In this document: positions 9,503 through 12,350 of the stretch, in pieces | Layout: the number at the start of each line of letters is the position of its first letter | Position numbering within the stretch: position 1 is the first letter of the stretch | Assembly (NCBI GenBank): GCA_016710115.1 | Contig: JADJLN010000012.1 | Span: 1-12,350, forward strand | Direction of reading: 5' to 3' | Source of the DNA: Saprospiraceae bacterium | GTDB lineage: Bacteria > Bacteroidota > Bacteroidia > Chitinophagales > Saprospiraceae | Length of the DNA: 12,350 nucleotides | Translations under genes and position numbers: made by a program | Notes under the pieces: model-generated | Database searches by the model: none | Seen by the model: the letters and a program-made list of their open reading frames with translations, nothing else | What the model was told of the DNA's origin: nothing

Positions 9503-9539
9503 TGAATTGAACTGATTGGCGTATTAAAATTTCAATTCA
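9503..9539. terminator. Inverted repeat between convergent genes (possible bidirectional terminator)
   Basis: TGAATTGAA (9503-9511) and TTCAATTCA (9531-9539) form a perfect 9-base stem around a 19-base loop, between the plus-strand stop at 9480 and the minus-strand gene end at 9532. The right arm contains the stop codon of the minus-strand gene. The stem is AT-rich and lacks a clean T-tract on either side, so termination activity is plausible but unproven. Confidence 0.35.
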
Positions 9540-11326
9540 GGACATAACTCTCCACCCAGACTTCATTGACGACTCAGTGGTTGAGGACTGCCTTGGATTC
9601 CAGACAAAAGAAAGGATCTGATCAAAGGGTTCGTCGGGAATGGGCACTGTCAGATCCAGATCTCTTGGGTCTCTAGGGGTCCAGAGGTGCCAGAGCCGGA
9701 TGTTTTGTGCTTGATGATCTCTCCGTTGCGCCTGAATTCCGGGCAGAGATTGTGCATTTTCCACATATCCCACTCCTTGTCACCGGCCCGAATAACGCAT
9801 CGACACGGATCCATTCTCCTTCCCTGATTCGGGGATGTCGGCCGTGGTGGTGAATTCTCCACCCGCCTGCAGGCAAAGAGAACTCCTGACCCATGATCGG
9901 CTCGAACCCGCACAATCGAACTGTGGTATCCGCTTCAAAACTTCAGGTTCAGAATGCGGATATTCTGTCGCTCATCTTCGGGGTCCTCATCGGTATCCGT
10001 GGAGTTTCAGATCATGTTCGTTTGCGGTCGTTTTGCCGAGTACGCCAGTAATAGGCTTCACTCATCTGGCCGGCATGATACATGCCTTCCGTAAGCGCGC
10101 CCGCCAGTCAACCAGAGATTATGACAGACAGAACAACCGGTCAGGCGCCCATATGGCTGCGCGAAAACCGGTCGGCTGGCAACTGGCTGGAAAAAGGCGG
10201 CAAGGGGAATAGCCAGTCGGGATAGGCCCGCACCATGGCACGTTGTCCCAATGCGCCTCCATACCACCAGATATCCTGCAAAAGGCGATGTACATGAATA
10301 CCTGTGAAAAGACAACTGGTCATGGCAAACATCGGGCGCAGCCGATTCCAGAGAGAAAAATCCGAACAGTAAGAGCCATCAGAGGATGTAGAGCAATCTA
10401 GCCGGACCTGTAACTGAACAGGGCATCCACACATGCGGATGAAGCCAGAAAAGCCCCGTCCCATAGCTGTAGACGATCCAGTCGCCCGACACATATTTCC
10501 AGATCAACCGAATAAAACCGATGAGGGCAGCCGCCAGACCGGTAACGACCCGCGAAACCGATGCGTCCAAAGAAATTTCATGCGATGACTGAGGAATCCT
10601 TCTCACGAATGTCCATACCCCAAAGAATGGGATGAGGATGGCAATAATCTCGGTCGGGCGCACCAGAGCCGCATACCCGACCAGCAAGCCCAGATCAGGG
10701 CTTTCCCGACAGAAGGGCGGTCATGATATCGTCCCGAAACCCACAACAGGAATGGCGTAGAGCGTAAACAGCGTGTTGTGGGTCATGGCTCCGTTGATGG
10801 CGCTGTAGTCCAGATAATTGGTGCCGATGGTGAGCAGTACCGTGGTCAGTCCGGTAATCTGTTCACCGGAACCACCTGACCAGCACCAATCGGAGAAACC
10901 ACATGCCCAGCATGGCGATCAGGAGGGCGCCCATGGAAAATGCTTACCGTAAGGCCGTGAGAATCCATCTGAGGTGGATTCTGTGATCAGACACCGCATG
11001 AGCAGCCAGAAACCCGGGAGCATGGCAAACGCCCGCCGCATGAATATTTCATCACCCTGTTTCCTCGATTCACGGGCAAACGCCTGATCAAAGCCGGGAG
11101 CGGGATAGTATGTCGCCTGAGGGAAGAGGAGGGAAGAAGTCCAGCTTCCTGAGATCGTGACAGATGAGTGCTGCAGGGAGATAGAGGTACAGACGGAAAC
11201 ATCCCAGCTGATGGTCGCTGCGGTGAGGGCTTTCTCCCATTTGGGATACACGCCAAATGCGGTGAATAGGATGGCCATGACGGATAGAAACCATCCCTGG
11301 AAGGAAGCGGATCGCAACAAATTCAT
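9532..11326 (-). CDS. Multipass membrane protein, GT-C/PMT-like glycosyltransferase candidate (heavily frameshifted)
   Basis: Start chosen at ATG 11326-11324 (MNLLRSASFQGWFLSVMAIL). Joined frames give about 600 residues. An N-terminal helix precedes FGVYPKWEKALTAATISWDV and LYLPAALICHDLRKLDFF. Further segments are YYPAPGFDQAFARES, VMKYSCG, TNYLDYSAINGAMTHNTLF, LVRPTEIIAILIPFFG, WKYVSGDWIVYSYG, WLHPHVW, DIWWYGGALGQRAMVRAYP and IPLAAFFQ. They alternate with hydrophobic helices, as in the dolichyl-phosphate-mannose mannosyltransferase-like (GT39/GT-C) membrane proteins of Bacteroidota. A soluble C-terminal region (DLTVPIPDEPFDQILSFVWN, VNEVWVESYVLN) ends at TGA 9534-9532 and looks beta-rich. At least eight frame changes are needed, yet motif order is kept. 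The likely role is transfer of a sugar from a lipid carrier at the outer face of the inner membrane. No substrate can be named, and many relatives are annotated only as hypothetical. It is convergent with the T9SS cluster. Confidence 0.78.
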
Positions 11327-11506
11327 CGGGGAAAGATAGGGAAATGGTGAAGTTCGATTCACTGGAATCCATCCGTTGAACCAGAAATTGCACGTGGTTC
11401 AGGGATCCTCCGATCGCCAGTATACCCATTCATGTGCAGGATGTTTTTCCCGTGTCCAACTGCGGGTTCGGCAGGTTTTTTTCTATTTTGACCGCAAATT
11501 CAAACT

Positions 11507-11844
11507 ATGCACATCGATATGGACCATTGGGATAAACAGGATTATCTGGCGTTTATCCTTCTGTATCTGGCAGTAGCTAAGACGGCCAACTCGAGAAAAC
11601 GAACTCCAGCACATCGCCGATCACCGGGCAAAGAACATCTGATCAGATTCGTCAACCAGCCAGTGCGTGTAATGATTTTCAATGTCTGAGATCATGACTG
11701 CTTCGACCAAAATTTCATCCGGGACAGACAGGATTGGGAGACACTCAAACTGGAAATGACCGAATTGTGGGCGGCGGAGATCATTTCTAGCCAGTTTGAA
11801 CATGAAGTGATCGAAACGATCACCAACAGCTCCAGCCGGATTGA
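11507..11844 (+). CDS. Small TerB-like helical protein (frameshifted)
   Basis: ATG 11507 gives MHIDMDHWDKQDYLAFILLYLA; ATG 11519 (MDHWDKQDYLAF) is an equally good start. The continuing frames give (A)DGQLEKT, ELQHIADH, then DCFDQNFI, RDRQDWETLKLEMTELWAA, SQFEHEVIETIT and finally QLQPD before a TGA at 11842-11844. The order is an N-terminal 'DYLAFILLY.A.AD', a 'DG.LE..EL..I' helix, then '...EL...D..FS.FE...I'. That is the pattern of short single-domain TerB-like (tellurite-resistance-fold) proteins of about 110 residues, all-helical and cytoplasmic. At least three frame switches are needed, and the middle (about 11640-11690) is poorly resolved. The function of these small TerB proteins is unknown; tellurite resistance itself should not be assumed. 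It lies about 130 bases upstream of yebC on the same strand, with a terminator-like hairpin between. Confidence 0.55.
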
Positions 11845-11854
11845 TTCCGGTGGA

Positions 11855-11881
11855 AAGGCCCGACTTTGGTTCAGGGGCCTT
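11855..11881 (+). terminator. GC-rich terminator hairpin after the TerB-like gene
   Basis: AAGGCCC (11855-11861) and GGGCCTT (11875-11881) form a perfect 7-base stem around a 13-base loop, beginning 11 bases after the reconstructed stop at 11844. Only a short pyrimidine run (TTCTGTTC) follows. Position and GC-rich stem flanked by A and T suit an intrinsic terminator that separates this gene from yebC. Confidence 0.5.
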
Positions 11882-11972
11882 CTGTTCGTGGGAGACCCGC
11901 GATAGTTTTTCATCGTCGATTTGGGGTTGACCACCAATTCCGGCTAATTTTGCACCGCCGTCGAAAGCAGAA

Positions 11973-12350
11973 TTAGGGAAGAGATTGGAGTAACGCAATG
12001 AGACAAAATGAAACGCGAGCCAGCATGGCCAAGTGCATTTACACGGATTGGAAAACAAACCGCCATCTCGGTCAAGGAAGGTGGTCCGAACCGAAACCAA
12101 TCCCAACTCCGTGTTGCTATCCAGAATGCCAAGGCAGCGAATATGCCCAAGGAGAACGTCGAACGGGCCATCAAGAAGGCATCTTCAAAGGATCAGGAAG
12201 AATACAAGGAACTGGTATATGAAGAGAGATGAAATTCACGGAATTGCTGTGCTGCGGAATGCGCGACTGGACAATCCAACCATGGACAGTAGCCAACATC
12301 CGCTCCTACTTCAACAAGTGTAATGGCAGTCTGGGCACATCCGGTTCTGT
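11973..12350 (+). CDS. yebC: YebC/PmpR family protein, N-terminal part (frameshifted, cut by window edge)
   Basis: YebC family proteins are cytoplasmic; members have been described as transcription regulators (PmpR), and more recently the family has been linked to relief of ribosome stalling at proline-rich sequences. Recognisable pieces are FTRIGKQTAISVKEGGPN, QLRVAIQNAKAANMPKENVE, RAIKKASSKDQEEYKELVYE, HGIAVL, VANIRSYFNKCNGSLGTSGS. These are the conserved first half of the family, about 125 of roughly 240 residues. Bacteroidota members begin MGRAFE-R...KRW; here GGGAAGAG...GAGTAACGC...AAAATGAAACGC at 11976-12013 gives a damaged version. The true start is therefore put near 11973, although no intact ATG is present at that spot. 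The nearest downstream ATGs (11998, 12008) would cut off conserved residues. At least four frame changes are needed. The family assignment is secure, the exact start is not. Co-occurrence with a ProRS gene is probably coincidental. Confidence 0.88.

Noticed and set aside
11460..11482. CTGC/GCAG hairpin followed by seven T upstream of the TerB-like gene
   Set aside because: The stem is only four bases and no gene end lies upstream on the plus strand; it may simply be part of a T-rich promoter region.
11507..11844. Tellurite-resistance function for the TerB-like gene
   Set aside because: Only the fold resemblance is visible; no other ter genes are present in the window, and small TerB-like proteins occur widely without such a role.
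11621..12106. 161-codon minus-strand open frame
   Set aside because: It is antisense to the TerB-like and yebC genes, whose motifs are clear on the plus strand, and shows no recognisable domain.
1..12350. CRISPR array, tRNA/rRNA, insertion sequence or phage genes
   Set aside because: No regularly spaced direct repeats, no cloverleaf with the TTCGA-type T-loop, no transposase motif and no terminal inverted repeats were seen on either strand.

Overview
The window looks like a chromosomal segment of a member of the Bacteroidota, most like the Saprospiria/Saprospirales. The basis is three consecutive genes for secreted proteins with C-terminal type IX secretion (T9SS) sorting domains, the longer archaeal/eukaryotic-like prolyl-tRNA synthetase type common in that phylum, a Bacteroidota-style YebC, and a Tyr/Asp/Gly-rich secreted protein beside a FadL-like outer-membrane protein. 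The taxonomic placement rests on remembered family resemblance; no search was run.

Almost every gene, including proS and yebC which are normally intact, reads only by switching frames several times. Family motifs continue across each switch. I therefore read the frameshifts mainly as indel errors of an unpolished or low-coverage assembly, not gene decay. Gene limits below were built by joining frames, so each CDS entry is a reconstructed span, not one open frame.

Layout. (1) Minus strand, 1-1784: a Tyr/Asp/Gly-rich secreted protein (1784 to 306), then 21 bases later the N-terminus of a FadL/OmpP1-like outer-membrane protein leaving the window at base 1. (2) A divergent promoter region, 1785-1991. 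(3) Plus strand, 1992-3253: proS, with an internal deletion of roughly 65-75 codons in the anticodon-binding domain. (4) A 418-base AT-rich intergenic region with a terminator-like hairpin at 3589-3612. (5) Plus strand, 3672-9480: three exported T9SS cargo proteins, namely a large HEFGH zincin/beta-helix protein, a beta-propeller-like protein with D-x-x-G...LW repeats, and a small secreted protein. (6) Minus strand, 11326-9532: a large multipass membrane protein resembling GT-C/PMT-type glycosyltransferases, convergent with the T9SS genes. (7) Plus strand, 11507-11844: a small TerB-like protein, divergent from the membrane protein. (8) A terminator at 11855-11881. (9) yebC, running off the right edge.

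Functionally the window mixes housekeeping (proS, yebC) with cell-envelope and secretion functions. The three T9SS cargo genes share a strand and may form one surface/secreted module. I see no RNA genes, CRISPR arrays, insertion sequences or phage genes, and no clear evidence of a wholly new defence or mobile system.
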